Shown here piece by piece: positions 8,456-16,672 of a DNA stretch of 35,435 nucleotides (its first letter is position 1; the number at the start of each line of letters is the position of its first letter). The stretch is from an uncultured Pelagibacteraceae bacterium. GTDB lineage: Bacteria > Pseudomonadota > Alphaproteobacteria > Pelagibacterales > Pelagibacteraceae. Below the pieces are notes generated by a model. That model did no database searches and was not told the origin of the DNA. It was given only the letters and a program-made list of their open reading frames with translations. The DNA is taken from positions 1-35,435 of the forward strand of contig CABWYI010000004.1 in NCBI GenBank assembly GCA_902509725.1, read 5' to 3'. The position numbers were made by a program, and so were the translations under genes.

Positions 8456-9990
8456 AAAAAAAAATTAAGTCTGCATTAATATCTGTTTCTAATAAAGCTC
8501 ATTTAAAATCTCTTTTACAAGTACTAAAAAAATATAATATTAAATTAATTAGTTCAGGCGGAACATTTAAGTCAATTCAAAAACTTGGTTATAAATGCAT
8601 GGAGGTTTCCAAGTTTACTGGTTCAAAAGAGATTCTTGATGGCAGAGTTAAGACACTTCATCCAAAAATTCATGCTGGGATTTTGAATAAGAGATCATCT
8701 GTATCACATAAAAAAGATTTAAAAAAAAATAATTATGAAAATATTGATTTAGTTATTGTTAATTTTTATCCTTTTGAAAAAACTCTGGCATTAACTAGAA
8801 ATCATAAAAGAATAGTTGAGAATATCGATATTGGTGGACCTGCAATGGTTAGAGCTGCTGCTAAAAATTATGAAGATGTAACGGTAATAACCTCTACTGA
8901 ACAATACTCAAATCTCATTGAAGAATTAAAAAGAAATAAAGGGTCTGTCTCACTAAATTTTAGAAAAGAAATGTCTCAACTAGCTTTTAACGAAACAGCT
9001 TATTATGATGCTGTTATATCAAACTACTTTGATAAGAATTTGAATATTCTTTTTCCTAAAAAAAAAGTTTTTTATGGAAATATGATAGAAAAATTAAGAT
9101 ATGGTGAAAATCCACACCAATATAGCGCGATCTATTCAAAAAAGAAGAATTTGAATATTAAAAAAATTCATGGAAAACAATTAAGCTATAACAATTACAA
9201 CGATATATATTCTGCTTTATCAATATCAAAAACTCTTCCAAATAATACTGGAACAGTAATAATTAAACATGCAAACCCATCAGGTATTTCAATACTTAAA
9301 AATAAATTAGATAGTTTTAAATCTGCTTTCAAATGTGACCCAGTTAGTGCCTTTGGTGGAATAGTAGCGTTTAATTTTAAGGTAAAAAAAAAATTAGCTA
9401 ATGAATTAAATAAAATTTTTTTGGAAGTTATAATAGCAAATGGATTTGATAGTGATGCTTTAAAAATATTAAAGCTTAAAAAAAATTTAAGAATAATTGA
9501 CGCAACTAACGTAACTATAAATGAAATGCTTAAGTTTAATTCAGTAGATGACAGTATACTTGTTCAAACAGAGGATAAAAAAATAATTACTAAAAAAGAT
9601 TTAAAAATTGTTTCAAAAAGAAAACCAAGCAATTCTCAACTAAATAATTTAGTGTTTGCTTTTAATATATGTAAACACGTAAAATCAAATGCAATAGTTC
9701 TGGCAAGCAATTTATCAACAGTAGGAATAGGATCTGGCCAGCCAAGTCGGTTAGATAGTTGCGAAATAGCTATTAAAAAAATGAAAAAAATTGTTGAAAC
9801 AAAGAAAGACATTGTTGCTGCATCTGATGCATTTTTCCCTTTTGTCGATGGAATAGAAAGACTTATACAATGTGGAGTCACTGCAGTTATACAACCAGCT
9901 GGTTCAATAAGGGATAAAGAAATAATAAAATTTGCTGATGAAACTAATACTATATTGATTTTCTCACAAACAAGACATTTTAAACATTAG
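8452..9990 (+). CDS. purH: Bifunctional AICAR formyltransferase / IMP cyclohydrolase
   Basis: Performs the last two steps of de novo IMP synthesis. From the ATG at 8452 the product is 512 residues, close to the usual 520-530. The N-terminal cyclohydrolase (MGS-like) domain has 'ALISVSNKAHL', 'LISSGGTFKSIQKLG' and 'LDGRVKTLHPKIHAGIL'. The transformylase half has 'LRYGENPHQ', 'IIKHANPSGI' with the catalytic Lys-His, 'PVSAFGGIVAF' and 'SDAFFPFVDGIE'. An in-frame ATG at 8434 would add six residues. I prefer 8452 because it forms an ATGA overlap with the preceding stop and the protein then begins like other PurH. The 3' end overlaps the convergent phhB by 11 bases. Confidence 0.96.
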   Translation: MKKKIKSALISVSNKAHLKSLLQVLKKYNIKLISSGGTFKSIQKLGYKCMEVSKFTGSKEILDGRVKTLHPKIHAGILNKRSSVSHKKDLKKNNYENIDLVIVNFYPFEKTLALTRNHKRIVENIDIGGPAMVRAAAKNYEDVTVITSTEQYSNLIEELKRNKGSVSLNFRKEMSQLAFNETAYYDAVISNYFDKNLNILFPKKKVFYGNMIEKLRYGENPHQYSAIYSKKKNLNIKKIHGKQLSYNNYNDIYSALSISKTLPNNTGTVIIKHANPSGISILKNKLDSFKSAFKCDPVSAFGGIVAFNFKVKKKLANELNKIFLEVIIANGFDSDALKILKLKKNLRIIDATNVTINEMLKFNSVDDSILVQTEDKKIITKKDLKIVSKRKPSNSQLNNLVFAFNICKHVKSNAIVLASNLSTVGIGSGQPSRLDSCEIAIKKMKKIVETKKDIVAASDAFFPFVDGIERLIQCGVTAVIQPAGSIRDKEIIKFADETNTILIFSQTRHFKH

Positions 9991-10324
9991 ATGCTTCGTC
10001 AATTTTAGCTGCTAGTATAAAATCATTTTCTGACAATCCTTCAATAGCGTGAGTTGATATCCTGATTTTTGTATACCCCCATCCAAAAGATATATCAGGA
10101 TGATGACCCTGTTCCTCAGATATATTGCCAATTAAATTAACAAAATTTTGACTTTCTATAAAATTTTTAAATAAAAAATTTTTCTCAATTAAAAAATTGT
10201 TTTTTTCATCTTTTATAATATCCCAGCCATCAACTTTTTTTTGATATTTGTGAATTTCGCTTATATCAAAAGGAATGACTCCACCTTCACAGGGTTTGCA
10301 TTTTTTTTCTGATAATTTAGTCAT
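9980..10324 (-). CDS. phhB: 4a-hydroxytetrahydrobiopterin (pterin-carbinolamine) dehydratase
   Basis: Dehydrates 4a-hydroxytetrahydropterin to the quinonoid dihydropterin, recycling the pterin cofactor of aromatic amino acid hydroxylases. At 114 residues it has the normal size. The family motif is 'EEQGHHPDISFGWGYTKI', containing the E-x-x-x-H-H-P-D core, followed by 'STHAIEGLSENDFILAAKID' typical of the C-terminus. No phenylalanine hydroxylase is encoded in this window, so its partner is unknown. It is the last gene after tRNA-Gly and the FkbM methyltransferase, whose 3' end overlaps it by 8 bases. Confidence 0.93.
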   Translation of the reverse strand: MTKLSEKKCKPCEGGVIPFDISEIHKYQKKVDGWDIIKDEKNNFLIEKNFLFKNFIESQNFVNLIGNISEEQGHHPDISFGWGYTKIRISTHAIEGLSENDFILAAKIDEASNV

Positions 10325-11231
10325 CTTTTTTAAATAATTCTAATTGTTTGGATGAATTTTTAATTAAATAAAAATTACCAATTGTTTTATGTCTTTTTGT
10401 TAATTGATTAATTTTATTTATTATTTCATCAACTTCAATTACATTTTTGTTAGTATCATAAATTTTATAATTAAAATTTGTTAAAAAATTATTCAAATAA
10501 TCTAGATTATCTTTTTTATCAAAAATGAATTTAGAAAATTCAATGATAATTATTGGTGAAAATTTTTTAATTGTTTCTAATCCACCTTGAATTGCATTCA
10601 TTTCATTTCCTTCTATGTCAAGCTTAACGAATAATGAATATTCTTTCAAATCATAATTTTTAGCTAAAGTATCTATTGTGCAAGTTTTGATTTCTCTCAA
10701 TGTACTGGATTTAAAATCACTATGACTAATCGAGCTCTCCCAATCATTTTCACTTTCATTAAAAGGTACCTTGACGTCGTTTTTATTCGAAACAGCATTA
10801 TTAAAAAAAGTAATATTATTTAGATCATTTAATTTTTTATTTTTTAAAAATTCATCAGAAGTTTTTTTAGATGCTTCGATTGAAATAACATGATTTCTTT
10901 CAGATAATGAAGCCACATATAATGAATAAAAACCATAATTACATCCACAATCAATCAAAAATATTTTTTTATTTTTTGAAAATCTAGAAATTGTATTCAT
11001 TTCATGATAATCACCAAACTCACATTTTTTTAATAAAAAATACGATGTATTATTTTTTTTTATACTTCCATGAACTCTAAAATTATAAATCTTAATTATG
11101 ATATCATTATCTAAAAAAACTCTTACAATTCTAAAAAGGAAATAATAAAATAAATTTTTTTTGTAATATCTTATATCTTTTCCATTCAGAAATTTTTGAA
11201 AAGCATCAGTTATTTTATTTGATTTTATCAC
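10317..11231 (-). CDS. FkbM family methyltransferase
   Basis: An SAM-dependent methyltransferase of the FkbM type. Motif I is 'FLIDCGCNYGFYSLYVAS' (D-x-G-x-N-x-G) and 'VISIEAS' holds the acidic residue contacting SAM. The family's conserved 'FVKLDIEGNEMNAIQGGLETI' and 'SPIIIIEFSK' follow. Such enzymes often O-methylate sugars of surface polysaccharides, but the acceptor is not evident. The frame is open further upstream to an ATG at 11285, but that would lie inside tRNA-Gly, so I chose the GTG at 11231, 10 bases after the tRNA 3' end, giving 304 residues. No strong ribosome binding site is visible. Co-transcription with the tRNA and phhB is likely. Confidence 0.85.
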   Translation of the reverse strand: MIKSNKITDAFQKFLNGKDIRYYKKNLFYYFLFRIVRVFLDNDIIIKIYNFRVHGSIKKNNTSYFLLKKCEFGDYHEMNTISRFSKNKKIFLIDCGCNYGFYSLYVASLSERNHVISIEASKKTSDEFLKNKKLNDLNNITFFNNAVSNKNDVKVPFNESENDWESSISHSDFKSSTLREIKTCTIDTLAKNYDLKEYSLFVKLDIEGNEMNAIQGGLETIKKFSPIIIIEFSKFIFDKKDNLDYLNNFLTNFNYKIYDTNKNVIEVDEIINKINQLTKRHKTIGNFYLIKNSSKQLELFKKDD

Positions 11232-11240
11232 GTTTTTTTT

Positions 11241-11315
11241 TGGAGCGGGCAAAGGGGGTCGAACCCTCGACCTTCTCGTTGGCAACGAGACGCTCTACCA
11301 CTGAGCTATGCCCGC
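11241..11315 (-). tRNA. tRNA-Gly (anticodon GCC)
   Basis: Read on the minus strand the gene starts GCGGGCATAGCTCAG. It has a 7-bp acceptor stem (GCGGGCA/TGCCCGC), a D arm with GTGGTAGAGC, an anticodon arm CTCGT-TGCCAAC-GAG whose loop presents GCC, and a T arm AGGGTTCGACCCC. The discriminator is T and CCA is encoded (11241-11243); without CCA the 3' end is 11244. The FkbM methyltransferase gene begins 10 bases after it. Confidence 0.97.
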
Positions 11316-11324
11316 ACATCTGAC

Positions 11325-11353
11325 AATATAGATAGTCGTTTTTTTTAATTCAA
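11325..11353 (-). promoter_or_regulatory. Sigma-70 type promoter of tRNA-Gly
   Basis: On the minus strand a TTGAAT -35 (11348-11353) and a TATATT -10 (11325-11330) are separated by exactly 17 bases. The -10 ends 9 bases before the mature tRNA 5' end, leaving only a few leader bases. It probably also drives the FkbM gene and phhB. Confidence 0.65.
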
Positions 11354-11385
11354 GCAATATTAATTATGTTATTATTAATATAAAA

Positions 11386-12033
11386 ATGAAAAAAGAAGAT
11401 TTACCAAAAGAGTTATCTGTGTTCCCATTGGGAAATTTTATTATTTTTCCTAAAACAAGTGTTCCTTTGAATATTTTTGAACCAAGATACTTAGATATGA
11501 TTAATGACAGCATGAAAGCAAACAGACTGATTGGAATGGTTCAGCCTAAAGAATTCAAAGACAAAAATAACCAAATTCCAGATTTATATGACATTGGATG
11601 TCTTGGCAAAATTATAAACTTTAAAGAGACTGAAGATAAAAGATTTCTGATTGAATTAAAAGGTATAATCCGATTTGAAATTGTAAATGAATTAAAATCA
11701 AATAAAAAATATCGAGAATGCGAAGTCAATTTTGAAAATTATTATGATGATCTAAACGAAAAAAAAGAAAATATAAAATTTTCAGATTTAGAATTGATTT
11801 TTAAGGATTTAAAATCTCTTTTTGAAAAAAGAGGCTTTGTAATTAATTGGAAAGCTCTTGAAAAGCAAAGTTTAGACGAAACTATAAATGCATTAGCTAT
11901 GGCTTCACCATTTACTCTTGAGGAAAAACAAGTTTTATTAGAATCAAAAAACTTGGAAACAAGAAAAAGAAAAATTTCAGAAATATTAACTACATACAAT
12001 TACGATCAATTTAATAATAATACTATTCAATAA
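11386..12033 (+). CDS. LON peptidase N-terminal (substrate-binding) domain protein
   Basis: A 215-residue protein made of the LON substrate-binding domain without the AAA+ or protease parts of Lon. The family signature is 'ELSVFPLGNFIIFPKTSVPLNIFEPRYLDMI' at residues 9-39, followed by 'RLIGMVQP', 'IGCLGKIINFKETEDKRFLIELKGIIRFEI'. The C-terminal half is helical, as in bacterial stand-alone members of 200-230 residues. Its biochemical role is unsettled; substrate recognition or an adaptor function has been proposed from the domain alone. The TAA abuts the stop of the convergent hydroxylase gene with no gap. Confidence 0.92.
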   Translation: MKKEDLPKELSVFPLGNFIIFPKTSVPLNIFEPRYLDMINDSMKANRLIGMVQPKEFKDKNNQIPDLYDIGCLGKIINFKETEDKRFLIELKGIIRFEIVNELKSNKKYRECEVNFENYYDDLNEKKENIKFSDLELIFKDLKSLFEKRGFVINWKALEKQSLDETINALAMASPFTLEEKQVLLESKNLETRKRKISEILTTYNYDQFNNNTIQ

Positions 12034-13107
12034 TTATATTATCATTCCGCTATCTGCAAATTTCTTAAAAATATTGTTTGTAAATTTATTTTGTCCAACT
12101 AACTTTATTGACTTACTAAAGATATTATTATTCAGTTTATTTTCGATATTAAAAATCTCATAAATGAAATCAATACCATTTAAAAAAAGATAGTTTTTAT
12201 GTTTAGCATTTTTTTCAAAATCACGACATAATGACTTATCAATTTCTAGTCCATTTTTTATTCTTTTGGTAATAAGTCTTGTCAGTTCCTTAATGTCTCT
12301 CAAAGACATATTAAAACCTTGTCCAGCAAGTGGATGCAATTTGTGTAATAAATCACCAAACGCTAAAATATTATTATGATAATAGGTTCTTAAATTCGAA
12401 GCGCTTAATTGAAAGGAAAAAGTTTCAGAAAAATTTTTAATTTCATATTTATAGTTATATTTTTGAATTATTTTTTTAAAATCTATATTTTTAGAACCAA
12501 CAGCAGAATAAACAACAGAAGTTTCACTATTAGAAATTGGTAAAAAAGCTATAGGGCCTTTTTTCGTAAAAATTTGAGAGGCAACAGAATTATTCAACAA
12601 TTTTTTATGCTTAAGAACTGTTGTGTGCGCAAAACTTTTATAATCTTTTTTAAATTTATTAAAAAAATATTTTTTTGTTATTTGATTATTAGAATCACAA
12701 TTTATAATTAATTTATAATTTGAATTATTTAAATCTTTATGAAAAAATTTATTTTTTAATTTAAAGAATTTACTTTTTTTTAGATTAGATAACAAATATT
12801 TGAATAATTCAAAATTTTTAACTATTGAAAATAGTCTTTCCTTATTATTTTCAAAATCTAATATTTTTTCATTATTAAGATTTTCACTATAAATTTCAAT
12901 CTTGTTTATATCCCATAAAAATTTTTCTATATTCAATATGGATGAATTAAAAAAATCTATATTGCTTTTAGATATTCCTAAAGTACGTGTTTTATTTTGA
13001 TTTTTAATTTTTTTATTTGAAAAAACATCAACATAAATACCCGAATTAGTTAGTGCTTTCGCTAATGATAAGCTAGATAATCCATTGCCTAAAATACAAA
13101 CTTTCAT
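12034..13107 (-). CDS. UbiH/UbiF/COQ6-family FAD-dependent hydroxylase
   Basis: A flavin monooxygenase probably hydroxylating the ring of a ubiquinone precursor. The N-terminal dinucleotide-binding motif is VCILGNGLSSLSLAKAL (G-x-G-x-x-S variant). The second FAD motif is intact in the last third: 'NNILAFGDLLHKLHPLAGQGFNMSLRD', matching the GDAAHxxHPxAGQGxN pattern of the UbiH family. I chose the ATG at 13107, which puts the flavin motif at the extreme N-terminus (357 residues); an in-frame ATG at 13128 would add seven residues. Which ring position it hydroxylates cannot be read from sequence. It is somewhat short (about 390-410 is usual) and very lysine/asparagine-rich. It diverges from ftsK. 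Confidence 0.85.
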   Translation of the reverse strand: MKVCILGNGLSSLSLAKALTNSGIYVDVFSNKKIKNQNKTRTLGISKSNIDFFNSSILNIEKFLWDINKIEIYSENLNNEKILDFENNKERLFSIVKNFELFKYLLSNLKKSKFFKLKNKFFHKDLNNSNYKLIINCDSNNQITKKYFFNKFKKDYKSFAHTTVLKHKKLLNNSVASQIFTKKGPIAFLPISNSETSVVYSAVGSKNIDFKKIIQKYNYKYEIKNFSETFSFQLSASNLRTYYHNNILAFGDLLHKLHPLAGQGFNMSLRDIKELTRLITKRIKNGLEIDKSLCRDFEKNAKHKNYLFLNGIDFIYEIFNIENKLNNNIFSKSIKLVGQNKFTNNIFKKFADSGMII

Positions 13108-13138
13108 ATTAAATTTTAATTTTAACAATAAAAATTAG

Positions 13139-14056
13139 ATGATACAAAGTGGTAAATTTGATTCATCAAAAATGGATATAAAAAAACTAGCAAATTCAGT
13201 ATTAATTTTTACAATTAATAGATTAATTGAAATTTCAGGTATCATTATTTCTTTTATAGGTTTTTTACTTTTAATTGCGCTACTTACTTATTCCCCTTCT
13301 GATCCAAACTTTATATTTCCAGAAAATACAGAAATTAATAATTTTCTTAGATTTCAAGGAAGCTATGTATCAGATTTATTCTTACAATCTGTTGGCATGA
13401 TTGCTTATTTAATTCCAGTCACTTACATATTTACTGGGATTAATATTTTTAGAAGAAAAGAACTTCTTATTTTGTTAGAAAATACTTTTTTTATAATTTG
13501 CTACTGTTTAATTGGTTCTTTATTTTGTAATATTTTTTACAAAAATTCATTTTTACTGCCAATTAATGGAAATGGAGGCTTTGTTGGAGATTATATTACT
13601 GGATTTTTATTTGCAAATTTAGATAAAAAATATGAAAGCCCTATTTATTATTTTTTAATATTGTCTATATCTTTACTTTTTTTAAGAAGCATAAATTTTA
13701 ATCCTAAAAATTTTTATTTATTTCTTAAAAAATTTATAAATTTTATATTTAGTAAAAGATCAAAAAATTATACAAATAAAAATGAAATAATAAACGAAAT
13801 TATTCCTCAAGATGAAATTAAAAATTTAATTCAAGAAGATTTACCATTTATAAAAACTGAAACAAATCAATCAAATAAGGCAAAATTTGAATTACCTTCA
13901 ACTGATTTATTAATCTCACCTTCGAAAAATGAACGTGAAAAATTAAATAAGATTGAAAATAATGATCCACAGTTTCTTGAAAAAATTCTTTTAGACTTTG
14001 GTGTAAATGGACAAATTAAAAAAAGTCAGTCATGGTCCTGTAGTAACTTTGAATGA
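13139..14056 (+). CDS. ftsK: DNA translocase FtsK, N-terminal part (broken by frameshift)
   Basis: This is the 5' piece of ftsK: four membrane segments (about residues 32-56, 82-102, 113-135 and 175-190, the FtsK_4TM domain), then a charged linker and the start of the alpha motor domain, 'ILLDFGVNGQIKK'. After the A7 tract at 14018-14024 this frame continues only into a nonsense tail and a stop, while the homologous sequence resumes one base over. Restoring the frame by dropping one A gives a single protein of about 706 residues with normal domain order and a short linker. FtsK anchors at the division septum and pumps DNA to resolve chromosome dimers. An ATG at 13172 (residue 12) is an alternative start. 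Confidence 0.88.
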   Translation: MIQSGKFDSSKMDIKKLANSVLIFTINRLIEISGIIISFIGFLLLIALLTYSPSDPNFIFPENTEINNFLRFQGSYVSDLFLQSVGMIAYLIPVTYIFTGINIFRRKELLILLENTFFIICYCLIGSLFCNIFYKNSFLLPINGNGGFVGDYITGFLFANLDKKYESPIYYFLILSISLLFLRSINFNPKNFYLFLKKFINFIFSKRSKNYTNKNEIINEIIPQDEIKNLIQEDLPFIKTETNQSNKAKFELPSTDLLISPSKNEREKLNKIENNDPQFLEKILLDFGVNGQIKKSQSWSCSNFE

Positions 14057-15260
14057 ATTTGAGCCTGCTGCTGGCGTCAAAGTTTCTAAAATAATAAATT
14101 TGTCTGACGATATTGCTAGAAATACAAGCTCTGAGTCAACTAGAATTTCTATCATTCCAGGTAGTAACACTGTTGGTATAGAATTACCAAACACAAATAG
14201 GGAAAATGTTTATCTTGGTGAAATTCTCAGCAACTCTAATTTCAAAAAAAAAGATATTAAATTACCTATAGCACTTGGAAAAAATATTTCTGGAACCCCA
14301 ATTGTTGGTGATTTAGCTTCAATGCCTCATTTATTAATAGCAGGAACCACTGGTTCAGGAAAATCAGTTTGTATTAATACAATAATTTTATCTCTACTTT
14401 ATAGACACACTCCTGATAAATGTAAATTTATTTTAATTGATCCAAAAATGTTAGAGCTTTCCACTTATGAAGGCGTTCCGCATTTATTATGTCCTGTAAT
14501 TACAGAAGCAAAAAAAGCTGCCTCTGTCTTGGGATGGGTAGTGAAAGAAATGGAAAGTAGATACAGACTTATGACGAAAGAAGGTGTTAGAAATATTGAT
14601 GGCTATAACTTAAAACACAAACTTCCAATGCCTTACATTGTAGTTGTAGTAGATGAGATGTCAGACCTAATGTTAGTAGCAGGAAAAGAGATTGAAAATT
14701 ATATTCAGAAACTGTCTCAAATGGCTCGTGCTGCTGGAATACATATAATAATGGCAACGCAGAGACCAAGTGTTGACGTAATAACCGGAACAATAAAAGC
14801 TAATTTCCCAACTCGAATTTCTTTCCAAGTATCTTCAAAGATAGATAGCAGGACTATATTGGGCGAACAAGGTGCTGAACAGTTATTAGGCAAAGGTGAC
14901 ATGCTTTATATGTCATCAGCTAATAGAATTACAAGAATTCATGCACCTTTTGTATCAGATACTGAGATTGAAAAGATTAATAATTTTTTAAGATCCCAGG
15001 CAGAACCAGATTACGTAGATGAAATTTTAAATTTTGCAGACGAAAAAGAAATTAATGAAAGTTTAAAAAATAATGAAGATAAAGATGAACTTTACCAAAC
15101 TGCAATTGAAATTATAAAATCTGAAGGAAAAGCATCAACATCCTTTTTACAGAGAAAACTTCAAATAGGCTATAATCGAGCTGCTAGAATAATTGATATG
15201 ATGGAAGCGGATGGGGTAGTAAGTAAAGCTAATCATGTTGGTAAAAGAGAAGTTCTTTAA
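14007..15260 (+). CDS. ftsK: DNA translocase FtsK, motor and gamma domains (3' part beyond the frameshift)
   Basis: This frame holds the FtsK motor. Real homology begins at about 14025 with 'VSHGPVVTLNEFEPAAGVKVSKI'; the upstream ATG at 14007 lies in the overlap and is not a natural start. Walker A is GTTGSGKS at residues 113-120 of this piece, followed by 'FILIDPKMLELSTYEGVPHL'; Walker B is 'YIVVVVDEMSDLM', then 'ARAAGIHIIMATQRPSVDVITG'. The C-terminal winged-helix gamma domain, which recognises KOPS-type sequences, is 'SFLQRKLQIGYNRAARIIDMMEADG'. No domain is missing, so if translated in phase with the 5' piece the protein should be active. It overlaps lolA by one base (TAATG). Confidence 0.92.
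   Translation: MDKLKKVSHGPVVTLNEFEPAAGVKVSKIINLSDDIARNTSSESTRISIIPGSNTVGIELPNTNRENVYLGEILSNSNFKKKDIKLPIALGKNISGTPIVGDLASMPHLLIAGTTGSGKSVCINTIILSLLYRHTPDKCKFILIDPKMLELSTYEGVPHLLCPVITEAKKAASVLGWVVKEMESRYRLMTKEGVRNIDGYNLKHKLPMPYIVVVVDEMSDLMLVAGKEIENYIQKLSQMARAAGIHIIMATQRPSVDVITGTIKANFPTRISFQVSSKIDSRTILGEQGAEQLLGKGDMLYMSSANRITRIHAPFVSDTEIEKINNFLRSQAEPDYVDEILNFADEKEINESLKNNEDKDELYQTAIEIIKSEGKASTSFLQRKLQIGYNRAARIIDMMEADGVVSKANHVGKREVL
14018..14024 (+). other. A7 tract at the ftsK frameshift point
   Basis: Seven consecutive A residues follow GGACAAATT. With six A the reading passes directly from GQIKK into VSHGPVVT, the standard FtsK sequence; with seven it leaves the frame. This is either a sequencing or assembly error, a real mutation, or a site of transcriptional slippage. 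Confidence 0.85.
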
Positions 15261-15808
15261 TGAAAAAATATTACTTTATTTTTTTTTTTATATTCCTGAA
15301 TAGTGAAACAAATGCATCAATAAAAAAAAATATCATTCATAATTTACAAAATTTAGATAATATCTCATTTAATTTTGAACAAAATATCAATGGAAAAATA
15401 GAAATTGGTAATTGCTCAATCAAATATCCAAAAAAAATATTTTGTAAATACAAACTTCAAAATCAAAAAATTTTAGTTTCAAATGGAAAAAGTGTTGTTA
15501 TTAAAACAAATAGCAGTTATTACCGTTATCCTATTGAAAAAACACCACTTAATTACATTCTTGATAAGGATTTTTTAATAAAAAAAATAAACAATATTAA
15601 TGAAAGAATTATTGACGAAAAATTTGTAAATTATAAATTTTTTGAAAATGAAAATGAAATAAATATCTTTTTTGACAAGAATAAATTTAATTTAGTGGGA
15701 TGGCAAACCATAGATATTTATCAAAATCTAAGTATTACTTTTTTATCTTCAATCAAAAGAAATACGAATATCAAAAATAGTTTATTCAAATTACCACAGC
15801 AAAATTAG
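15260..15808 (+). CDS. lolA: LolA-like outer-membrane lipoprotein carrier
   Basis: A 182-residue periplasmic protein. A signal peptide covers about residues 1-19 (MKKYYFIFFFIFLNSETNA, cleavage after ANA-like 'TNA'). The mature part has the LolA pattern: 'NLQNLDNISFNFEQNINGK' then 'GNCSIKYPKKIFCKY', 'ILVSNGKSVVIK' and 'YPIEKTPLNYIL'. LolA shuttles lipoproteins from the LolCDE transporter to the outer membrane. Its position right after ftsK, with a TAATG overlap, is the usual alphaproteobacterial arrangement and supports the call where sequence similarity alone is modest. The 3' end overlaps the convergent acetyltransferase gene by 4 bases. Confidence 0.85.
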   Translation: MKKYYFIFFFIFLNSETNASIKKNIIHNLQNLDNISFNFEQNINGKIEIGNCSIKYPKKIFCKYKLQNQKILVSNGKSVVIKTNSSYYRYPIEKTPLNYILDKDFLIKKINNINERIIDEKFVNYKFFENENEINIFFDKNKFNLVGWQTIDIYQNLSITFLSSIKRNTNIKNSLFKLPQQN

Positions 15809-16308
15809 ATTAATATAGTTTCTTTTTTAAAAATTTTCATACCTCTTGATAAATAATTCTTTAATGCATTTTCATGATCCAGGGAACAAGTATGAACCCA
15901 TACTCTCTTAGAGTTTTTAGAAAATGAATTTTTAATTGCTGAACTTAACAAACAAGAGCCAAGTTTGTAATTTTGATATTCTTCTAATAAGCCAAGATAT
16001 GCTATCTCAGTTTCTTTTTTTTCAAAATGAAAAATTAATTCGTAATAGCCCAAATAATCATTATTTTTTTTTAAAATGTAAGTTTGAACAGACTCATTTA
16101 AAGTATATTCTATCCATTTTTTTTCTGACCATTCCAACCTGTCCTTCCAATTATGATTCTTCCCAATGTTCTTATAAAAAAATTTGTTAATTTGAAAATC
16201 TGGAGGATCTACGATGCTTATATTATATAATTCTGATGTAAATTTGTCTTCTTTTAGATCTTTTATAGAATTAATCTCTAAATAATTTCTCTCTATTTTT
16301 TTATTCAC
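15805..16308 (-). CDS. GNAT-family N-acetyltransferase
   Basis: A 167-residue protein with the GNAT fold. Motif A, which binds acetyl-CoA, is 'IAYLGLLEEYQNYKLGSCLLSSAI', the Q-N-Y-K-L-G segment matching Q/R-x-x-G-x-G/A loosely. It is followed by 'VWVHTCSLDHENALKNYLSRGMKI', the typical beta5-alpha4 region ending in a 'xxGMKIFKKE' strand. The substrate is unknown. The start is GTG at 16308, which overlaps the TGA of the HIT gene (GTGA), so the gene is translationally coupled to the malate-CoA ligase operon and is its last member. Confidence 0.85.
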   Translation of the reverse strand: MNKKIERNYLEINSIKDLKEDKFTSELYNISIVDPPDFQINKFFYKNIGKNHNWKDRLEWSEKKWIEYTLNESVQTYILKKNNDYLGYYELIFHFEKKETEIAYLGLLEEYQNYKLGSCLLSSAIKNSFSKNSKRVWVHTCSLDHENALKNYLSRGMKIFKKETILI

Positions 16309-16670
16309 AAAACCATTTTTCCCACATTTTCTCCACCAAATAAATGAAAATGTAGATGTGGTACTTCCTGGCCGCCGTCTTTACCTATATTAGAAAGTGC
16401 TCTATAACCCCCTCCATTATTGACGGAAATCTTAAGTTTAGTCGCTACTAAATTAATTCCTTTTAATAAACCAACCATCTCATTTTGAGAAGCATTCAAA
16501 ATAAAATCATCTAAATCAATATATTTTCCTTTAGGAATTACCAAAGCATGTATCTTCTTTTGTGGATTTATATCATAAAATGAAAGCACGTATTCATCTT
16601 CATAGATTTTCTTACAAGGAATTTCTCCTCTTAAAATTTTAGCAAAAATATTTTGTTCGTCATAAGACAT
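16305..16670 (-). CDS. HIT-family (histidine triad) nucleotide hydrolase
   Basis: A 121-residue protein of the HINT branch of the HIT superfamily, which hydrolyses nucleoside phosphoramidates and related AMP conjugates. It begins 'NIFAKILRGEIPCKKIYEDE', has 'SFYDINPQKKIHALVIPK', and ends with the active-site triad 'QEVPHLHFHLFGG' (H-x-H-x-H). I chose the ATG at 16670, two bases after the mtkB stop, because the family N-terminus starts there; the frame is open 25 codons further but only inside mtkB. It is the fourth gene of the mcl-mtkA-mtkB operon and overlaps the GNAT gene by 4 bases. Confidence 0.93.
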   Translation of the reverse strand: MSYDEQNIFAKILRGEIPCKKIYEDEYVLSFYDINPQKKIHALVIPKGKYIDLDDFILNASQNEMVGLLKGINLVATKLKISVNNGGGYRALSNIGKDGGQEVPHLHFHLFGGENVGKMVL

Positions 16671-16672
16671 CT

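Noticed and set aside
11232..11285. An ATG at 11285 giving the FkbM methyltransferase 18 more residues
   Set aside because: The extra codons lie inside tRNA-Gly and their translation (Arg/Pro-rich) is simply the tRNA read as protein.
15936..16190. Frame of 84 codons opposite the GNAT gene
   Set aside because: Overlaps a recognisable GNAT domain and has no start signal or domain of its own.
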